A stretch of 64,000 nucleotides of DNA. Origin: Cyclobacterium plantarum. GTDB lineage: Bacteria; Bacteroidota; Bacteroidia; Cytophagales; Cyclobacteriaceae. The stretch is from assembly GCF_011290685.1 (NCBI RefSeq), contig NZ_JAANYN010000017.1, positions 1 to 64,000 on the forward strand, in the 5' to 3' direction. The notes under the pieces are model-generated. The model searched no databases. It was not told the DNA's origin and worked only from the letters and a program-made list of their open reading frames with translations. Positions 17,902 through 24,986 of the stretch are shown in pieces. How positions within the stretch are numbered: position 1 is the stretch's first letter; each line of letters begins with the position of its first letter. Made by a program: the position numbers and the translations under genes.

Positions 17902-18507
17902 ATGAATTTTCTTGCACATGCTTATTTATCATTTGATCGACCTAAGGTACTGGTTGGGAATTTTATAGGAGACTTTGTTCGGGGCAATCTGGAGCAGCAA
18001 TTCGAAAAGGAAATCGTGACTGGTGTATTGCTTCACCGGGAAATCGACTCCTTTACAGATAGCCATCCCCTGGTAAAAGAAGCCCAAACCTTACTCAAAC
18101 CGGTTTTTAAACGATATGCTACTGTTATTACAGATATGTATTTCGATTATTTTCTTGCAAAAAACTGGCATCAATATGATGAGCGAAGTATAGAAAACTT
18201 TGCGCAATGGGTTTATGGGGTGATAAGTGCTCACAAAGAAATTCTTCCGGAAAAATTTCAATACCCCTTTAAATACATGCAAAAAGAAAATTGGCTGGTG
18301 GCATACGGGACAATGGAAGGACTTCAACGCTCCTTTACCGGATTGTCTTATCGTACAGCTTTTGATTCAAAAATGGAAAAAGCCCCGGAATTCCTTAAAT
18401 TGCATCAGGACAAATTCGAAAATTATTTCAACCCCTTTTTCCAGGAATTAATTTTATTTTCAAAAACCAGATTAGATCAAATATCTCAAAAAAATGGTAA
18501 GTTGTAA
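17902..18507 (+). CDS. Acyl carrier protein phosphodiesterase-like (AcpH/DUF479)
   Basis: A 201-residue protein that begins MNFLAHAYLSF and has the AcpH family signatures VGNFIGDFVRG and GVLLHREIDSFTDSHP, followed by DMYFDYFLAKNW. In characterised members the His/Asp residues bind a metal and remove the 4'-phosphopantetheine arm from acyl carrier protein. The chain length fits the family. It is divergent from the helicase and overlaps the following membrane-protein gene by 14 nt. Confidence 0.88.
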   Translation: MNFLAHAYLSFDRPKVLVGNFIGDFVRGNLEQQFEKEIVTGVLLHREIDSFTDSHPLVKEAQTLLKPVFKRYATVITDMYFDYFLAKNWHQYDERSIENFAQWVYGVISAHKEILPEKFQYPFKYMQKENWLVAYGTMEGLQRSFTGLSYRTAFDSKMEKAPEFLKLHQDKFENYFNPFFQELILFSKTRLDQISQKNGKL

Positions 18508-18943
18508 ACCAAAGAAAAGCACCTTTTTTGTACTTGGGCTGGTTGTGGTGCTTCTTTTTGCAGGCTTGAGCTATCTGTTATTCGATTTTTATTCCAGCAG
18601 GGAATTTCCCTTTCTGTTTTACCTTATAGGAAGTTCCATTATTACGGTGGTTTTATTATTGGTGTTGGTAAAAATGATGGCAGGATTTAAATTTCTGGCA
18701 GCAGGAAAAGACAAAGTCGAAATCTGGCTTCCGCTTAAAGGCCAAAGAAGGAAATATGACGTTGCGGACATTTTGGCCTGGCAGGAAGAGGAGGTAAAGG
18801 CTAACCAAAGGATTTTCAAACAACTGGTATTGGTATTTTCAGATAAATACTCCTTCTCCATCAGTAACCATGAACACCTGGGCTATGATGATTTAAAGAA
18901 GTATTTGGTTAAAAAAGCAGTTAAAAAACGGGTTAAAAGTTAA
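18494..18943 (+). CDS. Small membrane protein, function unknown
   Basis: This 149-residue protein has two N-terminal membrane helices (about residues 10-29 and 40-62), then a soluble ~80-residue region with the look of a bacterial PH-like domain (KVEIWLPLKGQRRKYDVADILAWQEE). The C terminus is strongly basic (KKAVKKRVKS). It overlaps the acpH-like gene by 14 nt, so translation is probably coupled. I do not recognise a named family. Confidence 0.7.
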   Translation: MVSCKPKKSTFFVLGLVVVLLFAGLSYLLFDFYSSREFPFLFYLIGSSIITVVLLLVLVKMMAGFKFLAAGKDKVEIWLPLKGQRRKYDVADILAWQEEEVKANQRIFKQLVLVFSDKYSFSISNHEHLGYDDLKKYLVKKAVKKRVKS

Positions 18944-18962
18944 AAAAAATTGAATTGGCCTA

Positions 18963-20012
18963 TCAAGCCTGCCAATCGAAACCATCCATCTCTTCAAGGC
19001 ATGCTTTTAACAATTTAATACTTGCTGCGACGTCAGATTTATGAGCCATTTCAATCACCTGATGCAGGTGCCTGGTAGGAATAGAAATGGCTCCGGCAAT
19101 CGCCCCATTTTTGCCCATTCTTTGCACACTGGCAGTATCTGTTCCTCCTGCGGTTAGTATTTCTGTCTGGAAAGGAATATTGCTATTGGAGGCCACTTTT
19201 TTCATAAAGGCCACCATTCTATAATCGCAAATGGCCGAGGAATCCATAATTTTTATAGCTGTCCCTTTGCCCAGTTCGGTAATTTTTTCATGTTCAGATG
19301 CCCCCGGTAAATCGAAGGCGATGGTGGTATCAAGTGCAATGCCAAAATCCGGATTTATGTGGTGTGCAGACACCTGAGCACCTCTCAAGCCCACCTCTTC
19401 CTGAACAGTAAAAGTAGCGTAGACATCATAAGCAGGAGATTTTAACTCCCTTAAAGTCTCCAACAAAATAAATACCGCAATCCTGTTGTCGATGGACTTA
19501 CAATTGACGCAGTCACCCATTTCAATCAATGCCCTTTCTCTGGTAATGGGATCTCCTACCTGCACCCATTTTTCCACCTCTGATTTATTCATCCCCAAAT
19601 CAATGAAATAATCAGTAAGTTTAGGTAGCTTGGTTTTTTCTTCTGCTGTCATTACGTGAATGGGCTTACTTCCCATCACTCCGATCAGATCTTTCTTTCC
19701 ATGGATGATCACCCGCTGTGCGGTTAGGGTTTTGGGGTCAAATCCTCCCAAGGGGTGAAATCTTAAAAACCCATTTTCATCAATATGCGTAACGATAAAA
19801 CCAATTTCGTCCATATGGGCAGCCACCATTACCCTTTTGTTATCCGGATTTCTTATGCCTTTTTTGACGGCGACTACATTGCCCAAATTATCGACATTAA
19901 TTTCATCTACAAGGTCCCTGGCTTTCATCACCACGAAGTCCCGTATTTTTTTTTCAAAACCCGGAGCTCCGGGTAACTCGCAAATTTGCTTTAGCAGTTC
20001 TATGTTGATCAT
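18963..20012 (-). CDS. M42 family metallopeptidase (glutamyl/deblocking aminopeptidase type)
   Basis: A 349-residue cytoplasmic aminopeptidase of the dodecameric M42 type. Metal and catalytic elements visible in order are VAAHMDEIGF, CVNCKSIDNRIAVF with the bridging Asp, FTVQEEVGLRGAQV with the catalytic Glu pair, ALDTTIAFDLPG, and the C-terminal ISIPTRHLHQVIEMAH. The full set suggests an active co-catalytic enzyme that trims peptides after proteolysis. It lies 27 nt downstream of the PurF-like gene on the same strand and may be cotranscribed with it. Confidence 0.93.
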   Translation of the reverse strand: MINIELLKQICELPGAPGFEKKIRDFVVMKARDLVDEINVDNLGNVVAVKKGIRNPDNKRVMVAAHMDEIGFIVTHIDENGFLRFHPLGGFDPKTLTAQRVIIHGKKDLIGVMGSKPIHVMTAEEKTKLPKLTDYFIDLGMNKSEVEKWVQVGDPITRERALIEMGDCVNCKSIDNRIAVFILLETLRELKSPAYDVYATFTVQEEVGLRGAQVSAHHINPDFGIALDTTIAFDLPGASEHEKITELGKGTAIKIMDSSAICDYRMVAFMKKVASNSNIPFQTEILTAGGTDTASVQRMGKNGAIAGAISIPTRHLHQVIEMAHKSDVAASIKLLKACLEEMDGFDWQA

Positions 20013-20039
20013 AAAAATGTCATTGAGTATTGGACTCTA

Positions 20040-21926
20040 CTACTTATAAGCCCTGATTACTTTGCCTTCCATATAGTTGACAAAAGCCATATTTACCACG
20101 CGCATACCGCCATCCGTGGGGAAATCTCCTGTAAAATACCAGTCACCCCTGTGCGCTGGGCAAGACAGCTGCAGATTTTGTACCGTCTGGTAAATCACAT
20201 GCACATCAGCTTCTATCTTTTCGGATGTGATAATCTGTGCGATTTTATTGGATATTTCCTGATCTGTAAAAGGAGCATAAATTTCCTTTACAAAATTGAC
20301 TTGTGCATCCGGTTCTGCAATGCATTTGTCATACACTTCCTCCAACACATGTTCCATTTCCCTTTCCCTTAGCAAAGCCACAGCAGCCCTGAACGCAATG
20401 AATTCTTTCATTCGCGACATGTCAATCCCGTAGCAATCTGGAAATCTGATTTGAGGAGCAGAAGAAACGATGATGATCCTCTTCGGTTTTAACTTATCCA
20501 AAGTGGTCAGGATACTTTTCTCTAAGGTAGTTCCCCTCACAATACTGTCATCAATCACTACTATCGTATCCACTCCCGAACGAATTACCTCGTAAGTGGT
20601 GTCATAAACGTTTGAGACCATCACATCTCTGTCAGAGTCATTGGTAATGAAAGTTCTCAATTTGACGTCTTTGCTTACCAGCTTCTCCACTCTTGGTCTG
20701 AAATTCAGCAGGTCTTCCAGGTCTTCCAGGTGGGGTTTTCCTTCGATTAATATTTCCCTCCTCTTAGCACTAAGGTAATCCTCCAGTCCTTCTATCATCC
20801 CATAATAGGCAGTCTCCGCTGTATTAGGGATGTAGGAAAAAACGGTGTTTTTTAAATCAAAATCAATGGCTTTCAATATCTGGGGAACCAGAGCCCTGCC
20901 TAAATTTTTTCTTTCCTTGTAAATATCCGGGTCAGTGCCTCTGGAGAAATAAATCCGTTCAAAACTGCAGGACTTTTTCTCCCTGGGAGGAATGATTTCA
21001 TGTTCGCCAAAAGACCCGTCTTTGTTAAAAATCAATGCATTACCTGGTTGAATTTCTTTTATTTGCTGATAATCTATGTTAAAAGCGGTTTTAATGGGTG
21101 GTTTCTCAGAGGCCACCACAATAATTTCATCATCGGCATAATAGTAGGCCGGACGTATCCCAGTAGGGTCCCTGACCACAAATCCCGCTCCATTGCCAAT
21201 CAATCCCGCCATGGCATAACCCCCATCGAAATCCCGGCAACTCCTTCTCAGGATCCTGGCGACATCCAACTCTTGTTCGATGACTTCGGTAATCTCTTTG
21301 TTGGTAAAATGGCCTTTATACTTGTCAAAAATACGTTGGTTTTCTTCATCCAAAAAGTGCCCGATTTTTTCCATTACGGTGACGGTATCCGTTTTTTCTT
21401 TGGGATGCTGCCCTAATTTCACCAGGTTATCGAAAAGTTCTTCCACATTGGTCATGTTGAAATTTCCAGCCATAACCAGATTGCGACTTCTCCAATTATT
21501 TTGTTTTAAAAAAGGATGGCAGGTTTCTATGCTATTTTGCCCATGTGTACCATACCGAAGGTGTCCCAGCCAAACTTCACCTGTAAATGCGGCATTTTCC
21601 TTAATCCATTCCGCATCCAACAGTTTTTCGTCAGTCCCTAATTTTTTTACCTTTTTGTATTTCTTGTTTATTTTTTGAAATATTTTAGCAACTGCTTCCG
21701 ATTCTACAGACCTATACCTACTGATATATCGTGTTCCGGGACGGGTATTGATTTTAATGTTTGCCAAACCTGCTCCGTCCTGGCCCCTATTAACCTGCTT
21801 TTGCATCAACACATATAACCTGTTGGCGGCATAAAAAGGTGTATGGTACTTATCAATGTAGTATTGTAACGGTTTCCTCAGCCGGATTAGCGCAATCCCA
21901 CATTCGTGTTTGATCTCGTCACTCAT
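20040..21926 (-). CDS. Long PurF-like amidophosphoribosyltransferase
   Basis: A 628-residue class II glutamine amidotransferase joined to a phosphoribosyltransferase domain. Cys9 (HECGIALIRL) fits the N-terminal nucleophile after removal of an eight-residue propeptide. RYGTHG, GNFNMTN and RDPTGIRPAYY are glutaminase signatures, and VVIDDSIVRGTT is an intact PRPP loop. Typical PurF proteins are ~470-505 residues; the extra length is spread through the chain and a C-terminal extension. A role in the first step of purine synthesis is likely but may be shared with a shorter PurF elsewhere. Confidence 0.85.
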   Translation of the reverse strand: MSDEIKHECGIALIRLRKPLQYYIDKYHTPFYAANRLYVLMQKQVNRGQDGAGLANIKINTRPGTRYISRYRSVESEAVAKIFQKINKKYKKVKKLGTDEKLLDAEWIKENAAFTGEVWLGHLRYGTHGQNSIETCHPFLKQNNWRSRNLVMAGNFNMTNVEELFDNLVKLGQHPKEKTDTVTVMEKIGHFLDEENQRIFDKYKGHFTNKEITEVIEQELDVARILRRSCRDFDGGYAMAGLIGNGAGFVVRDPTGIRPAYYYADDEIIVVASEKPPIKTAFNIDYQQIKEIQPGNALIFNKDGSFGEHEIIPPREKKSCSFERIYFSRGTDPDIYKERKNLGRALVPQILKAIDFDLKNTVFSYIPNTAETAYYGMIEGLEDYLSAKRREILIEGKPHLEDLEDLLNFRPRVEKLVSKDVKLRTFITNDSDRDVMVSNVYDTTYEVIRSGVDTIVVIDDSIVRGTTLEKSILTTLDKLKPKRIIIVSSAPQIRFPDCYGIDMSRMKEFIAFRAAVALLREREMEHVLEEVYDKCIAEPDAQVNFVKEIYAPFTDQEISNKIAQIITSEKIEADVHVIYQTVQNLQLSCPAHRGDWYFTGDFPTDGGMRVVNMAFVNYMEGKVIRAYK

Positions 21927-21952
21927 AAGTATTAACGGGGTAAATTAAGAAA

Positions 21953-21960
21953 CAAAGTTA
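21953..21960 (-). promoter_or_regulatory. Possible -7 element upstream of the PurF-like gene
   Basis: The minus strand reads TAACTTTG, matching TAnnTTTG, 26 nt upstream of the ATG. A second match (TAAGTTTG) lies at 21995-22002. Neither has a TTG at a suitable -33 spacing, so both are weak calls. Confidence 0.3.
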
Positions 21961-22067
21961 AGTTTTTTTTCAGGAATAAAACCCTGAATCCCACCAAACT
22001 TAACAAAGGAAACAAAAAAAAATGCTGGATTTTGACGGATAGATAAAAGGAAGAAAATCGCCAAAAG

Positions 22068-22883
22068 CTATTCCCATAATGGGTACTTTTGAAGTTTGAT
22101 TTGTTTGCCAAAGAATAATTTGGTTGTTTCCTCAAATGAAACAGTGTAATCGGAAACGAGAAAACGGTCCTCCATTCCGGAAACTTTCTTCGCCAATAAC
22201 TGATGATATCCCAAAAATGAAGCTACAGACCTGGCAACCGTTTCAGAGGCATCAATAAGATCTATTTTTTCTTCATAAAAAGCCTGAATTTGTTTCTTTA
22301 TAAGGGGGTAATGTGTGCAACCCAATACCAGGGCTTGAATATTCTTTAAGGCCGGCTGCGAGAGATAAGAAGCGATGATTTCCTTACTGATGTTCTCATT
22401 ATGAAAACCTTCCTCAATCATGGGAGCCAATAAAGGGGTGGCCAGGGATTTAAGAACAATACCCACATCCAAATCATTAATTTTTTGTAAATAAACCCCT
22501 GAACTAATGGTTTGTTTTGTACCAATAAGCCCTACTCGCTGACCAGCATGTACCTCTCTGAGATAATTTACTACCGGATCAATGACGTTGAAGACATGTG
22601 CTTTCGTGGCCACATAGGCTTTAACCAATTCAAATGCTGCTGCTGAGGCCGAATTACAGGCAATTAATATCAATTTGCAGTTTTCCTTGATCAAAACATC
22701 TGCAATTTTGACTGAATAGGCCTGAATAGCTGCTGTACTTTTATCTCCGTAAGGTAAATGAGCCGTGTCTCCGAAATAAATGAGCTGCTCATCGGGCAAA
22801 AGTTTTTTAACCTCTTTTGCTACCGTTAACCCTCCGATCCCACTATCAAAAATCCCTATAGGTGCCTGTGCTTTTATGCCCAT
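22068..22883 (-). CDS. murI: Glutamate racemase
   Basis: MurI makes D-glutamate for peptidoglycan. The ATG at 22883 gives 271 residues starting MGIKAQAPIGIFDSGIGGL; a TTG three codons upstream is less likely. The two catalytic cysteines are present in ACNSASAAA (Cys76) and LGCTHYPL, with FGDTAHLPYG in between as the substrate loop. The upstream region carries a strong promoter and a terminator-like hairpin (see separate entries), so expression may be controlled by read-through. Confidence 0.95.
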   Translation of the reverse strand: MGIKAQAPIGIFDSGIGGLTVAKEVKKLLPDEQLIYFGDTAHLPYGDKSTAAIQAYSVKIADVLIKENCKLILIACNSASAAAFELVKAYVATKAHVFNVIDPVVNYLREVHAGQRVGLIGTKQTISSGVYLQKINDLDVGIVLKSLATPLLAPMIEEGFHNENISKEIIASYLSQPALKNIQALVLGCTHYPLIKKQIQAFYEEKIDLIDASETVARSVASFLGYHQLLAKKVSGMEDRFLVSDYTVSFEETTKLFFGKQIKLQKYPLWE

Positions 22884-22934
22884 TTGTAACAATTCTTATG
22901 AAACAAAAAAAAGATTTTTTCGGAAATAACAAAC

Positions 22935-22963
22935 AAAAACCCCCGGATTCACGCACCCGGGGG
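22935..22963 (-). terminator. Terminator-like hairpin upstream of murI
   Basis: On the minus strand CCCCCGG and CCGGGGG pair (22963-22957 with 22946-22940) around a 10-nt loop, followed directly by GTTTTTGTTTG. This is a good intrinsic terminator pointing toward murI, 52 nt before its ATG, with no protein gene between it and its upstream promoter. Confidence 0.75.
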
Positions 22964-22992
22964 AATGCAAGCGAAGCGTTTAAAGTTAATAA
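22935..22992 (-). ncRNA. Candidate ~58-nt small RNA or murI leader
   Basis: A full Bacteroidota promoter is followed ~30-35 nt later by a terminator-like hairpin. The predicted product starts near 22992, contains ATTAACTTTAAACGCTTCGC, and ends in the GC-rich stem. It may be a free small RNA or the terminated form of a murI leader. There is no match I recognise to a known RNA family, and the start point is inferred from promoter spacing. Confidence 0.45.
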
Positions 22993-22998
22993 TGATAA

Positions 22999-23028
22999 CA
23001 AAGTTAATAAAGTTTTCTGAAGCTGCAA
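22999..23028 (-). promoter_or_regulatory. Strong Bacteroidota-type promoter upstream of murI
   Basis: The minus strand has TTG at 23028-23026, a 19-nt spacer, and TAACTTTG at 23006-22999. Both elements and the spacing fit the sigma-ABfr consensus TTG-N19-TAnnTTTG exactly. It is the best promoter match found in the window. Confidence 0.7.
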
Positions 23029-23150
23029 TAGTTACCCATTGTCCGCAATCTGGGTATTTACTACCCAATCCTTTGTAAGATTTAGGTCAAGAGTTTCTTT
23101 TAAAATGATGGCACAATTACTGCATATAAATCTTTAGAAAGGATAGGATT

Positions 23151-23513
23151 ATGAAAGGAAGAATAAATTCAAAGGCGAAAATAAGCGGAGTTTCCGGATT
23201 GGTGATTCTTGCATTCATGTTGTATTTCAATATTTCGGACAAAAAATTAGATGCGGATATGAACAACCATTTTTTAAAAACCAACGTTTATGAACCTGTA
23301 GATTCCGATACGGTTTTCATTGCGGCAACAGATTTACCGAGCACGGTAAAACATGTCATTCAAACAGATAGCCTTATCAATAATTTAAAAATCACAACAG
23401 TTAAAAAAATATCCCAAAAAAACGACGATTATTATGATGTCTGCTTTTTGGACACGGATGACTTGAACATCATGGTCATGTACGATGAGGACGGAGGAGT
23501 AATTCTTCAGTAA
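23151..23513 (+). CDS. Small exported or membrane-anchored protein, PepSY-like pattern
   Basis: A 120-residue protein with an N-terminal hydrophobic segment (about residues 12-27) and a soluble C-terminal part with the pattern LPSTVKHVIQTDSLINNLKITTVKKISQ...YYDVCFLDTDD...VMYDEDGGVI. This alternation of a helix and amphipathic strands resembles PepSY-like/BLIP-type domains in Bacteroidota periplasmic proteins, but I cannot assign it firmly. An AAAGGATAGG purine stretch precedes the ATG. It ends in its own terminator and is divergent from murI. Confidence 0.65.
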   Translation: MKGRINSKAKISGVSGLVILAFMLYFNISDKKLDADMNNHFLKTNVYEPVDSDTVFIAATDLPSTVKHVIQTDSLINNLKITTVKKISQKNDDYYDVCFLDTDDLNIMVMYDEDGGVILQ

Positions 23514-23550
23514 ATAAATCAAAAATTACAGCTAAGCCAACGATTACCAG

Positions 23551-23586
23551 AAAGCACTGATTGTAAAATCGGTGCTTTTATTTTAT
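23551..23586 (+). terminator. Terminator after the small exported protein gene
   Basis: An 11-bp stem with one G-T pair (AAAGCACTGAT with ATCGGTGCTTT) and a 6-nt loop is followed by a T-rich stretch. It ends the 23151 gene and separates it from the response-regulator gene 36 nt further on. Confidence 0.75.
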
Positions 23587-23621
23587 ATTTAATTCATGAT
23601 CACTTGTTTGGATAAAAATGT

Positions 23622-24986
23622 ATGACAAAAATTCTCCTTATAGAAGACGACCTTACTTACTCAAAAATCATTAAAAACTTTTTGGAAAAAAACGGGTATG
23701 AAGTTTTGAGCAGTACAAAAGTTAAGGATGGATTGGGTCATATGGAAAAACACAAAATAGCACTTACCATCACGGATTACCGGCTTCCTGACGGTACTGG
23801 TATGGATGTACTTGACAAAATCATCCATGAATATCCCGAGACCCCCGTAATCTTGATCACCAATTATTCCGACATCCGTACAGCGGTCAAGTCCATGAAG
23901 ATGGGTGCTTTCGAATACATTACCAAACCCATCAACCCTGATGAATTATTGCTAACGGTAAAGCAAGCACTTAAAAAAAACACAACTGATAAAACTTCAT
24001 TTAAAAAAACCGAAAAGGATAAAAGTAAAAGGCCTTCCCCAGAATTGGACTACCAGATCGGACAAAGCAAGGAGGCGCTGCAAATCGAAAACCACATCGA
24101 ACTTGTAGCTCCTACAGATTTAAGCATTATAGTCCTTGGAGAAAGTGGTACGGGAAAAGAATATATTTCCAAAAGGATCCACCAAAAGTCCAAAAGAGCC
24201 AACGGCCCCTTCGTTGCCGTGGATTGTGGTGCCTTATCCAAGGAATTGGCGGGCAGTGAACTTTTCGGCCATGTCAAGGGGGCCTTCACAGGAGCAATAG
24301 ACCATAAGACAGGGCATTTTGAAAATGCCACCGGTGGAACCATTTTATTGGATGAAATTGGCAATCTGAGTTATGACATCCAAATCAAATTGCTTCGTGC
24401 CATTCAGGAAAGACGGATACGCAAAATCGGGGGCAATATGGACATACCCATAGATGTCAGGATTATAGCTGCCACCAACGATGATTTACAGGAGCTTGCC
24501 AGGTCAGGGCATTTCAGAGAGGATTTATTTCACAGACTGAATGAATTTAGCCTTAAAGCCCAACCTTTGAGAGAAAGAAAAGAAGATCTTCCTTTTTTTG
24601 CCCGCTTATTTTTGGAAAAAAGCAATGCCAGTCTTGATAAAAATGTTGCAGGTTTCAGCCCGGAGACAGAAAAAATCATGTTGGACTACCATTGGCCAGG
24701 AAACCTCAGAGAGTTGAAAAACATTGTACGAAGAGCAGTTTTGCTTACAGGTGAAGGTTTGGTTCAACCTGAGGTAATTCCCACAGAATTATTGGATAGC
24801 GAACCTTTACAACCGGCAGACATCCATTCTGCCAAAGACCTGAAATCCTCTTTTGAGGAGCAGGAAAAATTATTGATTATCAAAACCCTGGAAGAATTGA
24901 AATTTAACAAATCCAAAACAGCAAAAGTATTGAATATGGATAGGAAAACACTTTATAATAAACTTGAAAAATACGGACTGGATTAA
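23622..24986 (+). CDS. Sigma-54-dependent response regulator (NtrC family)
   Basis: A 454-residue three-domain activator. The receiver domain (1-120) has the acidic pair in IEDD, phosphoacceptor Asp52 (TDYRLPDG) and Lys102. The AAA+ domain (~148-375) has Walker A GESGTGKE (172-179), the sigma-54 contact loop GAFTGA (219-224) and Walker B ILLDEIGN. The Fis-type helix-turn-helix is at the C terminus (FNKSKTAKVLNMDRKTLYNKL). It should bind upstream DNA and drive sigma-54 promoters once phosphorylated. It is convergent with a hybrid kinase whose stop overlaps by TTAA. Its kinase partner is not proven. Confidence 0.95.
   Translation: MTKILLIEDDLTYSKIIKNFLEKNGYEVLSSTKVKDGLGHMEKHKIALTITDYRLPDGTGMDVLDKIIHEYPETPVILITNYSDIRTAVKSMKMGAFEYITKPINPDELLLTVKQALKKNTTDKTSFKKTEKDKSKRPSPELDYQIGQSKEALQIENHIELVAPTDLSIIVLGESGTGKEYISKRIHQKSKRANGPFVAVDCGALSKELAGSELFGHVKGAFTGAIDHKTGHFENATGGTILLDEIGNLSYDIQIKLLRAIQERRIRKIGGNMDIPIDVRIIAATNDDLQELARSGHFREDLFHRLNEFSLKAQPLRERKEDLPFFARLFLEKSNASLDKNVAGFSPETEKIMLDYHWPGNLRELKNIVRRAVLLTGEGLVQPEVIPTELLDSEPLQPADIHSAKDLKSSFEEQEKLLIIKTLEELKFNKSKTAKVLNMDRKTLYNKLEKYGLD

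Noticed and set aside
22846-23028. 60-residue frame over the murI leader
   Set aside because: It runs through the promoter and terminator hairpin and into murI in another phase; its composition does not suggest a protein.
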